DNA of 64,000 nt from NCBI RefSeq assembly GCF_002127325.2, contig NC_035449.2, positions 80,018,693 to 80,082,692 on the forward strand, written 5' to 3'. The notes under the pieces are model-generated. The model made no database searches and had not been told where the DNA came from. It worked only from the letters and a program-made list of their open reading frames with translations. The DNA comes from Helianthus annuus. Its lineage: Eukaryota > Streptophyta > Magnoliopsida > Asterales > Asteraceae. The position numbers and the translations under genes were made by a program. The stretch's first letter is position 1. Each line of letters begins with the position of its first letter. Below are positions 27,181 to 38,640 of this stretch, piece after piece.

Positions 27181-30063
27181 TGTGACAACCCTCATAATTC
27201 CATGTATCCGTACAATTTATTAATGATAATTAAAGTGCTTGATGACTGTGCTGAAACATTTAACTGCTTTCTGATTTCTGTGTTATACTTACATGTGCTT
27301 ATTAACATAATAGTAGTGTGTAGAAAAGTTACTAAATAGTCCTGTGTGCTTTCCTAAGTGTTGAGAATTAAAAGTGTTACAAATATATATATATATATAT
27401 ATAGTACACTTTACGGATTAATTAAGCACTTTAACGGAACAACACCGAACCGAACAACCGGACTTTACCCGGAACACAAAAATATTGTCAAACACATTGT
27501 TCTTATTTTCTGAGCTAGTTAGGGTCCCCGAACACCCTAACACACAATATATTATATAACACACTTATGGCACTAACTAGACACTTAAAACCTAACTAAT
27601 TCACTAACCATCTGCTTGGAACTCAACCAAACCAAACCCCTCCGTCCCCTAAATCGGTTAGGAGACAAGAAGGACACCCTTTGATTTTCTTGAATTATTT
27701 ATTTGATTGTGTTTGGTACTAATGCAACATAAGACACAATGGTTATTGGAATGTTGGTGGTCTATTTATAAATCCACAAGACTTCCATCCATTCATTACC
27801 TCCAACATACAACACACTTCAAGCACTACCTCTTCTCTCCCTCTTGCTCGGCCGAGAACCACCATCACCATACCACCACCCTCACTCATTTCCATACAAT
27901 CTACATACTTCCAAGGGTTCACACAAGGAAGCTTAGTGTTCTCGGAAGTGGAAGGACCTTCTCCATTTGCTATTAACCATCACTTTTCTACACTTGAACT
28001 TCCCTAGTCTTGAACTAGTGGTAAGAACTTAGATCCATTCATTTTTCATGTTATTAGAGTGGTTAATAGTTATTTGATGATGAGAATCCATGAACACTAA
28101 AGGATCATAAACAAAGTCTTGAATATAAAGTAACATGATGATGAAATAAGATGAAAACATGATGAAATGAAGTTGTTTTGATTCTTGTTGATTACCTGAT
28201 GATTTTCTTGTTAATATTGATGTTTGATGTTGTTGTGATCACTAAGCATGTTAACGGAATCAATCGAACACGAGTTAGAAAGCTAAAAGCTGAAAAACAG
28301 CTTTTGTCCAAGCTTTTACAGCCAACTTCAGTTGGCTGTAAACAGGTCAATATTTAACGAAAAATTAATTTTCTGTAGTCTATAACATGCTATTATGAAA
28401 TATGGTTCTAACGGCACTGGAATCATAATTTTTGGACTTCGTTTGCTATTTTTAAAGACCTGTTTTTCGACAGCAGCTCGAGCTGCGTTTTTACTACAGA
28501 AAATATGTGTTATGTTTTTCATCATAACTTGAGATCTGTGTAGAGTTAGGTCATGAAATTTGTACTGTAGATGGACACTGATGTCATGTAATTCACCCAC
28601 TGGAATTTCGCCAATCGGACTTACGATGAATTTTTAATGAATTATTCTGTGGATTGCAGTCAGAAAGTAATAAATCTGATTGCAGTCCGGTAAATGATTT
28701 TTTTATAAAATATTGGTAATGAATCGGATCCCGAGATTTTTACACAGTAATATTTGGATAGTTTAGCACCTTTTGTAAAAAGTTGGGAATTTTTAGAGTA
28801 AGATAACTATTTTATTAAAATGCCCGAAAACAACCTAGTTTTGGATATTTAAGTTGAAATGACATAAGTAGTAATTTGCGTGTCTAAATGTCGAGTATGT
28901 TATCTGAGGATGATCTAAGATGTTATATGTCAATGAAAGTAATATGTGCAATATCGTATGCTTGTTCTTGAGTAGCTATAGGTGGAATGCTTATATGAGC
29001 GTGAACTATAAAAGTGAATGCATGTTATGTAGTACATACGTGTAGGAACTTTGTGCTCTATTTGAAACCACTAAATGATTAACTGGTAATCATATTAGGA
29101 CGTGATTGACCGACCTTGACTGTTAGCTATATTTGAGAATCTAACCGAGGTGAGTTCACACTTTTCTACAAAGCAAGGTAAATTCCCGGTGGGAATGGGA
29201 ACGGGTTCAGGAATAGGGATTCCTCGTCCTTTGGGACGCGTTCAGGAATGTGAATTCCTCGTCCTTGGGACGTACTTAGACTTACGGGACTAGAACTCTA
29301 TCAGCGAAGTCCCTCCCTTTTATATCGACTTAATCGCCGAAGCTATGGCGAGCAGGTCATTAGTTAATAGCGCTATTAGGTTTAACAAGCCGCACACCGT
29401 GCTAGTTGGACGGGTGTGTACTAATGGACTAGGGCACGTCGGTGATGATAGACACCGATGCTAGGGCACAATTAATTTTCGTTAGTAGTGGATATGATAA
29501 ACGAGTCCGGTAGTTTAAATAATGGGGTAGCCCCCATGGCCGGAGTCCCGGGCTGGATAGCCAGGGAAGGTGGACATGGGATGGTTAACTAATAAACGTT
29601 TTTGAACTATCGGGTAACCCCCACGGCTGGATAGCTGAATGAGATTAAACTACGTTTTTGGAAACAACTCTAAAATGGACAACCAACCGTGAACTCACTC
29701 AACTTTGTTGTTGACTCGTTGTTACATGCTTTGTAGGTCGCTAGATGCTATGGGGCTTGCACATGGAGGTGGTCGTTGTGGGATGCGAACTGATATGTCC
29801 CTTACTTAATAAATAAACTTTCTGAACTTATGAAACTTATGTTTTGGACTTTAAACTTATGAACCATGGACTTATGTTTTGGTTTAACGTCTTATGCTTC
29901 TGCTGTTTAAATTGAACTTGGTTAACTATCTTTTGGTCACCAATTGTATTGAGGTTAGTTTTATTTACTTAATACGTTGTTCAATATGACTGGTGGCTCG
30001 ATCCTGGTCATGTCACGCCTCCTAGCGGTGATACTCCGCATGGTGGATTTTGGGGGTGTGACA
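27181..30063 (+). repeat. Tek-A 3' LTR
   Basis: Starts TGTGACAACC and ends GTGTGACA, followed by CACGG. TATA box near 27762. Putative intron 29150 to 29736, with acceptor TTGTAG rather than TTTGCAG. Intact AATAGCGCTATTAGG at 29366-29380. Contains about 0.4 kb (28665-29068) missing from the 5' LTR. Confidence 0.95.
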
Positions 30064-30068
30064 CACGG

Positions 30069-30255
30069 GGCCGTGGTCAGCCTTCTGTTTCTTGTTTTTG
30101 CTTGGGAAGATGCTGTCGAGGGGTCGGGCATGCCACATTTATTCCTTTTCTTTGTATTTATGTTAGTTTTTGCTGCATATTTGTTCCTTTTGTTCATTTA
30201 AGCACATTTGGTCCTGAAAATACAAAAGGAAGACAAAAGCATACTTTTTCCAACA
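30069..30255 (-). repeat. Ath-Z 5' LTR, 5'-terminal segment
   Basis: Resumes the CCGTG palindromic zone right after Tek-A and ends on the plus strand with CCAACA, the complement of an LTR start TGTTGG. The next five bases are TTAGT, the expected position of the Ath-Z target duplication; its partner is outside the window. Confidence 0.6.
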
Positions 30256-31120
30256 TTAGTACTAAAAAGGGTTAGTTGTATGTTACTATTAATTGTCATG
30301 CTATATGTGCTATGTCGTGAACCTTGCTTGTATGCAACGTGTTAGTATACGTGTAGAATTATGTGTTTACTACTTGAATACGAACCTGGCTTGTATGGTA
30401 ACCATAATAGGACGTGGTTGACCACATTAGCTCAAGTTACTTTTGTCTACCGAGCTAATCTAAGGTGAGTTCACACTTTTCTTAAAAGCATGTAATTACT
30501 GGTGGTTTGGGAATGGGTCAAACAAACAACTATCCCCCTTGGGTGGGATGCAACTGCGTATTCTCCTTAGGTAGAATACGTACAACCCGTCCTCCAGGTG
30601 AAGGACCACAACCGTTATAATACATGTCTTAAGCATACTAGACAACAACTCTATTTGAAAGTCCCCACTCATTTTTATACCGACTTAATTGTCGGGCTAA
30701 TGACGAACGGGTTATTAGTTAAATAGCGCTATTAGGTTTGACAAGCCTCACACCATCCCACAGAGGACGGGAGTGGACTAATAAACTTGGGCACATAGTC
30801 ACTGATGATGACATTGACTCGGGGCACTCAACATAACTACAGTCAGTAGTCGGTATGGTACGGGTCTAGTGGTTTATAACAATGGGGTAGCTCCCCATGG
30901 CATATTTTTATAAAGAACAAAGGAACTTAACAACTTATGGTTTTTGGAACAACACTAAACAAAACAACTGTGAACTCGCCAACTTTATGTTGACACACTA
31001 CTGCATGCTTTGCAGGTTGTTAGGTACATGGCTGGAGCTTGCACGAGGAGTGGGCGTTGTGGCAAGGAACCAACTGTTCGGTTCCTAATAATAAACATTA
31101 TGACTGTTAAACTGCTTATA
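30256..31120 (+). repeat. Tek-E 5' LTR remnant
   Basis: Homologous to the middle and right part of the Tek-A and Tek-B LTRs: TAGGACGTGGTTGACC, donor GGTGAGTTCACAC at 30465, AATAGCGCTATTAGG at 30723, hairpin GGGGTAGCTCCCC near 30885 and acceptor GCTTTGCAG ending at 31015. About 330 bp of the LTR end plus the primer site are deleted; the junction falls near 31120. Confidence 0.75.
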
Positions 31121-31177
31121 TAGAACCTTATGTGCTCACTCTCTTCTATCATTCTTTTCGCACTCCTACGTCATCAT

Positions 31178-32216
31178 TCTCACTTAACTCAGGCTCAATT
31201 GACGACCCTAATCAATGAACGGGTTGCTGAAGCTTTAGCAATCCAACCATGAGGTCAACCTGCTCAGCCTCGAGCATGCACCTTCAAGACCTTTATGGAT
31301 TGCCGACCCAGTTCCTTCAGCGGCAAAGAGGGAGCTAAAGGTCTTCTTCACTGGTGTGAGAAGATCGAGTTCGTGTTCAAGATCTTTGAATGCCATGTTA
31401 AAAATCCTGTGAAGTTTGCGACTAGAACACTCGAAGGTAGTGCGCTCTCTTGGTGGAACGCACAAGAGCAAATGCTAGGGTTGGGAATTGGGAGCTGCGA
31501 ATGCCACCCCATGGAATGAATTTAAGGAGCTGATTAAGGAAGAATATTGTCATCGAGATGATATTCACAACCTTGAGGTGGAGTTCTACAACCTCAAGAT
31601 GGTAGGGTCTGAGATTGAAGCCTACACGAAAAGATCGAACGATTTGGCTGTTTGTGTCCTAACATGGAGAATCCTGCTTACAAGCGCATTGAGCTCTATA
31701 AAAGGGTTTAGTACCAAAGATTCAGAGCATGGTAACTGCAGCAAACCTCCCTACTATCCAGCAGATTATACGACTATCACACCGCCTCACTGATCAGGCA
31801 GTCGAGCAGAACAGGCTGCCTAAGTGGGTTAGTGCTACCACTGATGCTCCAAGTGACAATAAACATAAGTGGGATGGAAACTCTAGCGAAGGTTCAAGCT
31901 CTACACAGCCCCAGGCTTAGTAGTGAAAGACCAATGACTACAAGAGCCACAATCAGCAGTCTGCTACCAATCAAAGTCAGGGTGGGTACAGGGGAAATCA
32001 CCCCAAGTGCAACCGTTGTAACTTGCACCACAATGGACCGTGAAAAACAAAGGCCACTGTCAGAGATGCAACAAGCCTGGCCATGCAGCAAAGGATTGCA
32101 GGAGTCCGTATCCTGCGAGTCAGAACCGCCAACAACAACCAGCCCCACAGAACCAGCAGCATCAACAACAGTAGGGTAACAATAAGGAAGGTTACCATTG
32201 TGGAGCAGAAGGCCAC
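31178..32216 (+). pseudogene. gag: Tek-E gag, N-terminal and central part (broken)
   Basis: Starts within TQAQLTTLINERV; the ATG region is deleted. It runs without any intron through QPAQPRACTFKTFMDCRP and SWWNAQEQ, then EEYCHRDDIHNLE, the linker LTDQAVEQNRLPK, and knuckles CNRCNLHHNGP and CQRCNKPGHAAKDC. A TGA sits at the intron-junction position. Frameshifts occur near 31480 and 31650, with further stops near 31918 and 32041. The last knuckle has lost its first Cys (GYHCGAEGH). It is cut by Tek-B at the GHF of that knuckle and resumes at 58488. Confidence 0.87.
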
Positions 32217-32317
32217 TGTGACACACTAGGTTTTCCCGAACAAACATCTTGTAATATCATTTTGTATATATATTATTAAATGAAAATGTGACCTTCTTAC
32301 ATGCTACGTGTTCTATG

Positions 32318-32320
<3 letters not shown>

Positions 32321-32355
<35 letters not shown>
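32321..32355. repeat. TA microsatellite in the Tek-B LTR
   Basis: TA run longer than its counterpart in the 3' LTR (47940-47957). Confidence 0.95.
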
Positions 32356-32358
<3 letters not shown>

Positions 32359-33167
32359 GTGTTTGTGCTAGTGAGTCGAGACCATGACTCGAGACCACAT
32401 CCCCTTAGCCTACTCGAAACCAAGTATAAAACCCCCAAACCTTCCCCACTTCCTTCATTTTTACACAAACACACATTCCTTTTCTCTCTCACTAAAAACC
32501 CTCAACAACACCACCTTCCCTCCCAAATTCTCGGTTCAAGCTCGGATCTAACCGACAACAACAAAGAATCTCGGTCAAGAAACTCGGTCAAGCTCGTCAT
32601 CATCACCCGGACACTTCACTTTCTCGGTTTCTCCTTGATTCGGTGCCTTTTCACAACCGGTTAGTGTTCTAATGTGTGTGTAGGATATATGTGTGTTTCA
32701 TGAACTAGAAGGTGTTTAGTTAGAAGTGTTATGCATGATTTTCGCATGATTTGTGAGTATTAACAATATGTGTAAACCATTATATGTTAATGCTTGATAA
32801 AATGTTAAAAAATGGCTAATGAATGGTAGTTTAAGAGTGTTTATGACCAACCGAACTATGTTCAAGGTTACAAAATGAATGTTTCGTTTGTTTCTTGCAA
32901 AATGACCTTGTTAAACATGTGATTTTGGTTCAAAGAATGCATGGTTATGTTAATATGAAAACCCTAAAATGATGAACTTATGATGAACATGTTGAATATG
33001 GGTTGAAGATTTGAAAAAGGTAATGTTTGATCCATTTTAATTAATTGTCAGTTTAGAAAACTTGTTAGTTAACCCTCATTGGTTATTTCTTAAAATGGGC
33101 CTGATGCATAGTACAAATTGGCCTGATATATCTGAATCAGCACGTGAACAAGTCAAGACCAGCATTG

Positions 33168-33415
33168 CGACTCGAGACCACGGCGTGACAACTCGAGACC
33201 GCAACGGTTGCGACTCGAGACCTCCTCGTGACAACTCGAGACCGCAACGGTTGCGACTCGAGACCTCCTCGTGACAACTCAAGACCAGACTCGGAACCTC
33301 TGAGGTTGCGAGTCAAGCCTGCACCACTCGAAACCAGCCAGTACAACTCGAGATCTCTTGGTTGCGACTCGATACCGCAAGTTCTCGAGTCGAGACCCCC
33401 TTGTCTCGACTGGGA
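33168..33415 (+). repeat. CTCGAGACC word array in the Tek-B LTR
   Basis: Alternating TTGCGACTCGAGACC and GTGACAACTCGAGACC words, with at least ten copies of (A/C)TCGAGACC or one-base variants. Part of it is a near-perfect 50-bp tandem duplication (about 33183-33283). The same array is in the 3' LTR at 57138-57375. Related words occur in the leader of the unrelated Cop-C. Confidence 0.92.
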
Positions 33416-34520
33416 TGCTCACTTAGTTATTGGGCCATAACTTGAATTGGTTTGGGCCACCTGATTGTTTGGACTATGTGCTTTGCTGGACTAATTGTCA
33501 ACTGTGTGAATCTTTAGGGCCGGCCCAATAACTTATATGTTAAACTGCATGTATTGTGTTAGAATCTTGTAAGATATACGTGATTACTTATACACCAAAC
33601 CTGACCTATACTGGTGACCATGTTAGGACGTGGTGACCAGCGTGTTTGACAAGTAACCTAATCTGCTGAGCAACCCAAGGTGAGTTCACACACTAAAAGC
33701 ATGCGTCCCAAGGAGGGACACGGACAAACTGCCAACTTTGGGAAAAAAATACTTTTGAACTATTATTTCCGGGGGAAATCCGAATGGGTATTTACTATCT
33801 CCGGGGGAGATACGTTTGGATATTATTTATAAATCACAACTAGCCAAACTAAACAAAACTCTATCACCTTAAGTCCCTGCTTACAGTACCGATTAATCGC
33901 CGGGGGCGAACGGGTTATTAGTTGATAGCGCTATTAGGTTTGACAACCTCACACCGTGATCGGGGGAGATCGGGCGTGAACTAGTAGACCTTGCATCTTG
34001 GTCAATGACGATAGACATTGACTCGGGGCACAATAACTTTCCGTCAACAGTTTCGGTATCTATAGTTTAGTGAGCTTACAGGTGGGGTAGCTCCCCACAA
34101 CGTGATTATAAATGCTTTATCTAAACAACTTATGTTTTTCAAAAACTAAAACTGGACAACTAGTGAACTCGCTCAACTTTATGTTGACACCTTACTGCAT
34201 GCTTTGCAGGTACCCAGTGACTCAGGAGCTTGCAGCTTGCGGATGTGTAGTGGTCGTCTAACCCGTGTGTTGGGTTCTAAACAAACTTAAACTAAGAATC
34301 TTGCTCTAAACTATTTTGTCTATGCTTCCGCTACTTATCTGAACTATTACTTAACCTTAAATACTTTTGAACTTTGATTATGGTATTTGCTAACCTTGTG
34401 GTTGGTGAGTATTACTTATGTTATTAATTAAATTGCTCAGTATAATTGGTGGCTGGATCCTGGTCAGTCACGCCTCCAAGCGGTGGTGTTCCACATGTGG
34501 ATTTTGGGGGTGTGACAGAT

Positions 34521-34534
34521 TGGTATCAGAGCCA
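34521..34534 (+). promoter_or_regulatory. Tek-B primer binding site (initiator tRNA-Met)
   Basis: TGGTATCAGAGCCA, 3 nt after the LTR. Confidence 0.95.
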
Positions 34535-34808
34535 TTGGTTATAGTGAACTTGGTTTTAAAAAGGGGAAAAATCTTTTTGAGAAAAACTAGACTATAACCC
34601 GTGACTCGTGACGACACTACACTCCAAGTGCAAGGCTCAACACATAGACCTCATAGCTCGGACTAGTGTCTACTTGCTTGCTTACTTTATGTTTTCTGTT
34701 TTGCTATACGTACTAGTGTGCCTAGTTAGATAAATACACCTCTCTCCTATCTCATTCTCGCTATATTACGACACCACACTCATACTATGTTTTCTGTTTA
34801 TGAAGACA

Positions 34809-36090
34809 ATGAGTGGACGTGGAAGAGGAAACATTATCATGACTCAGGCTCAATTCACTAACCTGCTTAACACGGTGGCTGCAGCTTTCGCAGCTCACCC
34901 TGGAGGTAAACTCGTTATCCTAGGATGTTTAGATCCTACCGCCGCGTCGTCTTTTATCCCTAAACCTATACGCTTCGCTTCTCACAAACAGGTCAGCATG
35001 CACCTGCGCAACCACACGTGTGTACTTTCAAAACTTTCATGGATTGCAAGCCTCTCCCTTTCAATGGCACTGAGGGTGCCATAGGTCTTCTGCACTGGAT
35101 TGAGAAAGTTGAAGCTGTCTTTGCTGTCTGTGAGTGCCCCCCTGCGAATTGGGTGAAGTTTGCGACTGGTACGCTTGAAGGAAACGCGCTTTCCTGGTGG
35201 AAGGCGCAAATTTAGATGTTTGGATTGGAAACTGCTAATACTACTGCGTGGGAGGATTTCAAGGACATGATTAAGGAGGAGTACTGTCACCGGGATGACA
35301 TCCACAAACTCGAGAACGAGTACTTTGCGCTTAAGATGGTTGGGTCAGAGATTGAGACCTACACCAAACTGTCCAACGACTATGCTGCTCTTTGCCCAAA
35401 CATGTCTCGACCTATGTATCGAAGAATCGAATTGTACATCAAAGGTTTGGCTCCAGAAATCTGAAGCCATGTGACTGCAGCCAACCTCAATACCATTCAG
35501 CCGGTCGTCCGTCTTGCTCACAAACTCACTGATCAGGCCGTAGAAGAGGGCAAGCTGCCCAAAAGGATCAGTGCTACTGCCGGAACTTCTAATGACAACA
35601 AGCGTAAGTGGGAAGGAAATCAAGGCAAGGATGCTAACCCCACTCAGGCCCCAGCACAACAAAGGAAAACTGAAAACAACAAGGGCACTCAACAACAGGG
35701 TGGCTATCGCGGGAACCACCCCAAATGCAACAAGTGCAATCGACATCACAGTGGGCCTTGTGGGAAAAGTCAGTGTCAGCGATGTAACAAGATGGGGCAT
35801 GAGGCCAAGGACTGTAGGAGCCCACGTCCCGCGGGGCAGAACCAGTAGCAGCAGCAGCATCATGGGAACGTCAAGAGTTGTTTCAAGTGTGGAGCTGAGG
35901 GGCACTTTAAGAAGAATTGCCCTGAACTGAACCAGAACCGCAACAACAATCAGGGAGCTGGAAACAACGATCAAAACAACAATGCTGGGAATGGTGCAAG
36001 GGGAATTGCTTTTGTGATTGGAGCTGGAGATGCGAGGAATGACCCCAACGTCGTTGCGGGTAAGTTCCTACTCGATGATCGTTATGTTTC
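34809..36090 (+). pseudogene. gag-pol: Tek-B gag and start of protease
   Basis: ATG 34809 (MSGRGRGN), a predicted 86-nt intron at 34906-34991, then gag core CTFKTFMDCKPLPF and EEYCHRDDIHKLE, and knuckles CNKCNRHHSGPC, CQRCNKMGHEAKDC and CFKCGAEGHFKKNC. Three in-frame stops: TAG 35213, TGA 35462, TAG 35846. The frame then runs through FVIGAGDARNDPNVV into protease and is split by Cop-C two bases into a Val-rich codon run. Outside the stops the frame is continuous, so the damage is recent or the stops are read through. Confidence 0.9.
34906..34991 (+). other. Predicted gag intron of Tek-B (86 nt)
   Basis: Bounded by TGGAG|GTAAACTC and CAAACAG|GTCAGCATGC. Read unspliced, the frame leaves gag and ends at 35084. 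Removing 86 nt joins the ATG frame to CTFKTF exactly. Confidence 0.75.
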
Positions 36091-36541
36091 TGTAAGTCCC
36101 GTAAAACGGATCTTTCAATGATATCAAACAACCTATTGATTGTGCGGAATCCAATCAATAGGTGATTCAAGAATCAAAACGAAAACGAACAAGAACACCG
36201 AAATAACTTTTAACTCACACACGTTTCGATTACTTCAACAAGCAAAAACGTCTGGTATGAGTACACCACAACCAATCGCCTCCCACTCTGTTTCTCTAGA
36301 AATTCTGTAACTAGGAGGTTCAAACCCTAAAACAAGTAGAAAACTTGTTTATATACTAAGTCAAGCCCACTTCCCTACATGGGCTCCCCTTGGGCCTGCT
36401 TGGCCCACATGGCCTAAAGCTTGGCCCAAGTGACCTATAAAGGTCCACAACCTAATACTAACTAACCCGGTAAAGCCCAGTTCGTAACCATAGCCCGTTG
36501 GATTAATTTGATGCGTCAGTCTTACACTTTAGGGCCTAACA
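36091..36541 (-). repeat. Cop-C 3' LTR
   Basis: Minus-strand LTR starts TGTTAGGCCCTAAAG and ends GGGACTTACA. It looks identical to the other copy. Confidence 0.95.
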
Positions 36542-38640
36542 ATCTCCCCCTAGACTGATGCCATCAAATTGTCTTCATGACTTGAATTCAACAACGTCTT
36601 CAACGAAATCTATGGTTGTCTCTAAGCTGCAGATGTTGTGGAAGTTCTTGACTTCTGAACTCTCAGCACTGGGTCTCTTTCTTCAGATTTTGTGGTTAGC
36701 TTCATATCAGGATCACGATCAGCGTTTGCTTGAAAATCTTGTCAAAAAGAATGTGAGAGGAGGATTCTCAGCAGCTCTTTTCTTCTTCAATCTTTGTCTT
36801 TCAAGCAGGTTCATGGTACTTCTTCAAATGCACTTTCATTGTCATACGGCGTTTCGTATCCGATTCTTTTGACTCAGGTACATCTTGTTGTTGAGCTGCT
36901 TCAGGCTTCTTCAGCAACTAACAACATCTCAATCTTCATCAACCCCTGTTCTTGATTGAAATCAAGTTCTGCACATGCTCACAAACTCATAAGCAAACAT
37001 TTCTTGTGCAACAGGGAGAGTACCACATGAACACTAGGTACATGAAATTTCACAATTTAAATTCTTTCAACTTTTGATGATCAGTCAAATCTTCAAGAAC
37101 GGTTATATTTTTAATTTTAAGAAAAACAAATAAACACACTATTTTTGGATTTTTGAATTTTTCTATTTTTTTTAATTTTTAATTTTTAAGAACTAAAACA
37201 AATAAAAACTCAAAATATAAACAACTACCATAATATACAATTACAATTGCAAATGGGATCAAAATTCGTTCTCAGGCAGACTAAGGAACACTTTTCAGTA
37301 TGAGCCTAATCAAACTGGTCTATGCGATTGCCAATATGTTTGTCCACTTAAACTTTAACGCTCAATTTTTAATTTTCAACTTCGTGATATGCTTAAGGTG
37401 ATATTATACTATTATACCCGTGTGTCCCATTCCAAGGCATACCCCCGCGATCAAGGTAAGCACAACGATTCATCGTAACAAGTGAGTATACTAATGTCAT
37501 CCTTTAAGATATCCTGACTTTGCAGTCTGCATATAATTTGTTTTATCATGTTTTGATTTCTTAACAATGAACACCCAAATAAATATTAATCAAATCCCGG
37601 AAATGTAAACAGCACACTCTATCATGCAAGTATCTTCCCTACCACATATTTCACAAGTCCAATCCAGATCTCTGAAATCTTAACTGGGAGTAGGTTGAGA
37701 AGAGAACAGAATAGATCTTTTGTAGAGATGATATAATATACAGATCAAATGAGTTTTTCTCAATTTGATATAGGTTTATTGGGGTTTCTTTTGGGCACTA
37801 GAGGGCCTCTTTCGGGTGTATTAGATCTATAGCGCGACAACGTACAGCTAGGTCAGCATGTATCTGGATGCAGCAGAAGCTGTTGTTGCCTAGCACCTCC
37901 AGGTCAGCATGTATCTGGATGCAGCAGAGGAGGTACACGACTTTTTTCAGAGAAGATTTCAGAATCAGATCAAAATTGTGTGTATCGGGAAAACATACAG
38001 ACATTCAAATAGAAATGAGCTAATTCCAATTGACTTTCTTTCCTGGGGTCATGTACAATTTTAGTTCTAAGCAGAAGAACAACCAAGATATCCCCGGATG
38101 ATTCAACAATATAAAGACCCGAAACCTCAGATGTTGGCTATCTATCAACGCAAGATTTAAGACCATAAAATCATACGCCGTTGGTATGTTACCCACATGA
38201 TAGATAGTTCGTTATGTTTATATCACTTAGTATCTTTTATCATGTTGAGCGTCAAGCCTATCGACATATCGCAGTAGATCCTAGTTCTTTCAGCTATGGC
38301 ACCTTACATGTGTTAGTCAAACCCTTTAACACGAACATTTATTTCACTTCCCATATCATGCAATTTTTCTTTTTGGCTTTTTCATTTTTCTAATGTTTTT
38401 GTATTTTGCTCATTTTCTCCCCCTAAAGCAATACATATATATACATCAAACTCTTTATGTATTTTTCTTTTCTTAGTTTTCTCCCCCTAAACTCTATATC
38501 TTTCTATATGTTCCTCTCCCCCCCTAAATTTGTGCATAAATCTTGGATTTTTGCGCAAATTTACCATTTACTAGAGAAAGGACACTTGTGATTCAAAGGA
38601 GAAAACTACACGTGCCATATATACAGCAAATTTACCAGTC
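36542..38640. other. Cop-C non-coding internal region next to the 3' LTR
   Basis: No gene or pol motif in either strand. Contains a 26-bp direct repeat (AGGTCAGCATGTATCTGGAT and on) at about 37850 and 37902. Several CTCCCCC(C)TAA stretches at 38418-38525 read as polypurine runs on the minus strand. The plus strand just before 38641 would be the leader of the antisense ORF. Confidence 0.7.

Larger units (their letters stand above)
32217..34517 (+). repeat. Tek-B 5' LTR
   Basis: Starts TGTGACACACTAGG and ends GGGGGTGTGACA. TATA box GTATAAAA at 32424-32431, followed by a C-rich tract and a CT-rich presumed start region. CTCGAGACC array at 33168-33415. Putative intron 33680-34209 contains hairpins at 33705-33719, 33765-33779, 33796-33812, 34001-34022 and 34082-34098, and GATAGCGCTATTAGG at about 33924. 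It lacks about 53 bp of the CTCGAGT zone present in the 3' LTR. Confidence 0.95.

Noticed and set aside
32308..32664. 118-codon ORF with Pro/Ser-rich sequence
   Set aside because: Begins in a TA microsatellite and crosses the LTR TATA box; in the 3' LTR Lrd-D interrupts it.
33062..33440. ORFs of about 70 codons on both strands in the Tek-B LTR, repeated at 57032-57410
   Set aside because: Both copies are within the LTR and arise from the CTCGAGACC array.
35345..35974. 209-codon minus-strand ORF over Tek-B gag
   Set aside because: Antisense shadow of the gag linker and zinc knuckles; hydrophobic composition comes from reverse-complemented gag codons.
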